Of a stretch of DNA of 16,594 nt, positions 15,071-16,594 are shown in pieces. This stretch comes from Gammaproteobacteria bacterium (GTDB lineage: Bacteria > Pseudomonadota > Gammaproteobacteria > Steroidobacterales > SZUA-146). Within the stretch, counting starts at the first letter, position 1. Each line of letters starts with the position of its first letter. The position numbers were made by a program, and so were the translations under genes. A model generated the notes under the pieces. It saw only the letters and a program-made list of their open reading frames with translations, ran no database searches and had not been told where the DNA came from. The stretch is from the NCBI GenBank assembly GCA_013002925.1, contig JABDLQ010000034.1, forward strand, positions 1-16,594. The letters are read 5' to 3'.

Positions 15071-16564
15071 TTGCTGAGTTATCTTCAGGAACCCGGGCGC
15101 TACCGCAGCGCGGCGCTGGCGGCACTCGGCGGACTCATCTATCCGCTGGCGTTTGCGCCCTATGGTTGGTATCCGCTATTGCCCGTGGCGCTTGGCCTGT
15201 TGTTGATGTCACTCCACGGACAGTCAGCCGCCCGTGCCGCGCGTCGCGGTTTTCTGTTTGGCTTCATTGCATTTTTAACCGGCATTTACTGGATCACGAT
15301 CAGCGTCCATACCTTTGGCGGCGCACCACTGTGGCTGGCCGTATTGCTGATGCTGTCGCTGGTTGCGTACATGGCGGCCTATACGGCGTTGCTTGCCTGG
15401 CTATTGGCCCGCTGGTGCCCTGACGAGAACGCCTGGCGATGGTTTATCGCATTTCCGGGGCTGTGGATGCTGCTGGAGTGGGTCCGTGGCTGGCTGCTGT
15501 CAGGGTTTGGTTGGCTGGCTCCCGGATATGCGATGACGGACAGTCCGTTACTTGGCTATTTTCCGGTTATTGGGGTCATGGGCGTCGGCTGGATTGTGGC
15601 GCTCACTGCTGCGGTGCTGGTGGCATTGCTGGTAAAGCCTACGCGGGGTGTTGCGATGGGTCTTGCCGGTGTCATTGTATTGTGGATCGCCGGTGGTCTG
15701 TTGGGCACACACCAGTGGACGCACAGCACGGGGCGCCCGTTGCAGGCCACCATGGTGCAAGGTGCCGTACCCCAGGACCAGAAATGGTTGCCGGAATCGT
15801 TACAGCCGACCATTGATCTTTATATGAACCTGACGACGGACTACCTGGACAGCGGTCTGGTGATCTGGCCGGAAGCCGCGATACCGCGTTACCGTCATCT
15901 GCTCGGTGGTCTGTGGCTGGAGTTAGAGCGTCTCGGTCGCACCACCGACACAGATTTTCTGGTCGGTACAATTGAATCCAACGCGGAGTACACGGAGCGC
16001 TTCAACACGGTGTCAGCGTTTGGCGAGCGTCGGCAAAACTACGTTAAGCGTCACCTGGTTCCGTTCGGTGAATACTTTCCGGTGCCCGGCTTTATCAAGA
16101 ACCAGATGCGTCTGATGAACCTCCCGTACCAGAACTTCAGTCCGGGAGAAGACGGCCAGCCACCACTTGAGTTGCGCGGGCAGAAAATTTCGGTGTCGAT
16201 TTGTTATGAAGATGTGTTTGGCGCTGAAATGCTCGATACGGTGGCTGCATCGACCCTGTTGGTAAATGTCAGTAACGATGCCTGGTTCGGTGGTTCATTG
16301 GCCCCGCATCAACATCTGCAGATCGCCCGGGTGCGCGCCGCCGAGGTCGGGCGCTCTATGCTCCGTAGCACCAATAATGGCATTACCGCGGTGATTGATC
16401 CGCGCGGCAGGATCGTCGCACGTGCGCCCCAGTTTGAGGCGGCTGTGCTGACCGCGACAGTGCAGGGCCGCACAGGCATGACACCGTATATGCGCTGGGG
16501 CGACTGGCCGGTGGTTGTGCTGTCGGTATTGTGCGCAGTCATCACCTTCTCGCGCCGGCGCTGA
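15071..16564 (+). CDS. lnt: Apolipoprotein N-acyltransferase
   Basis: Lnt is the inner-membrane enzyme that transfers the third acyl chain to the N-terminal cysteine of lipoproteins, the last step of lipoprotein maturation. The 497-residue protein begins with several transmembrane helices (about 14-210), followed by a periplasmic nitrilase domain with triad E268 (WPEAAIP), K326 (KRHLVPFGEYFP) and C378 (ISVSICYEDVF). It ends with a last hydrophobic helix (about 478-493). The start is the first in-frame TTG after the corC stop. It places LAFAPY at residue 26, close to LAFSPY in E. coli Lnt, so the N-terminus should be near complete. No Shine-Dalgarno sequence is obvious, and translation may depend on ribosomes ending corC. 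It is the last gene of the cluster in this window. Confidence 0.96.
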   Translation: MLSYLQEPGRYRSAALAALGGLIYPLAFAPYGWYPLLPVALGLLLMSLHGQSAARAARRGFLFGFIAFLTGIYWITISVHTFGGAPLWLAVLLMLSLVAYMAAYTALLAWLLARWCPDENAWRWFIAFPGLWMLLEWVRGWLLSGFGWLAPGYAMTDSPLLGYFPVIGVMGVGWIVALTAAVLVALLVKPTRGVAMGLAGVIVLWIAGGLLGTHQWTHSTGRPLQATMVQGAVPQDQKWLPESLQPTIDLYMNLTTDYLDSGLVIWPEAAIPRYRHLLGGLWLELERLGRTTDTDFLVGTIESNAEYTERFNTVSAFGERRQNYVKRHLVPFGEYFPVPGFIKNQMRLMNLPYQNFSPGEDGQPPLELRGQKISVSICYEDVFGAEMLDTVAASTLLVNVSNDAWFGGSLAPHQHLQIARVRAAEVGRSMLRSTNNGITAVIDPRGRIVARAPQFEAAVLTATVQGRTGMTPYMRWGDWPVVVLSVLCAVITFSRRR

Positions 16565-16594
16565 CGTTTTATAAACGGGCGTGCTGGGTTATCC

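Noticed and set aside
16565..16577. CGTTT-TAT-AAACG after lnt as a terminator.
   Set aside because: The stem is 5 bp and A/T-rich with no following T-run, and the window ends 17 nt later.
1..16594. A novel defence, mobile or toxin-antitoxin system.
   Set aside because: Every sizeable gene falls into a known housekeeping or metabolic family. No transposase, integrase, phage, CRISPR or toxin-like gene or array is visible.

Overview
The window looks like an ordinary chromosomal stretch of a gammaproteobacterium of moderately high GC content (judged by eye, not counted). The evidence is the miaB–phoH(ybeZ)–ybeY–corC(ybeX)–lnt gene order, which is the E. coli order, the divergent uvrA/ssb pair, and a fused FadB/FadJ-type beta-oxidation protein. 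I cannot place it below class level. There are no rRNA or tRNA genes, insertion sequences, phage genes, CRISPR arrays or defence genes that I can support.

Layout. (1) 26-3006 (+): a fused enoyl-CoA hydratase/3-hydroxyacyl-CoA dehydrogenase, followed 2 nt later by a crotonase-family protein that appears to lack the two hydratase glutamates. They probably form a fatty-acid or acyl-CoA degradation operon whose thiolase, if present, lies upstream of the window. (2) 3418-5121 (+): a secreted gamma-glutamyltransferase-like Ntn hydrolase of the YwrD/cephalosporin-acylase/HpxW type. It is flanked on each side by about 410 bp of non-coding DNA. (3) 5541-7267 (+): a CPA1-type cation/proton antiporter with an unusual Gly-Asp in place of the usual Asn-Asp motif, overlapping by ATGA a DUF2505-like (SRPBCC-type) protein. 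(4) 10147-7268 (-): uvrA. Its stop codon directly abuts the stop of the DUF2505 gene, and a good intrinsic terminator for uvrA lies inside that neighbouring gene. (5) 10451-10909 (+): ssb, divergent from uvrA, with about 300 bp between them containing a plausible uvrA promoter and two interleaved inverted repeats but no E. coli-type LexA box. (6) 11366-16564 (+): miaB, phoH, ybeY, corC and lnt, tightly packed. This cluster covers tRNA modification, rRNA maturation/RNA quality control, the CorC CBS protein and lipoprotein N-acylation.

The core genes carry the expected catalytic residues, often at the same numbers as in E. coli (SSB W40/W54/W88, YbeY R59/H114/H118/H124, UvrA zinc cysteines). 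I see no complete new multi-gene system. The points most worth a second look are the terminator hidden in a coding region, the altered antiporter motif and its coupled DUF2505 partner, the two enzymes whose family-defining residues are missing, and several inverted repeats in the intergenic regions.
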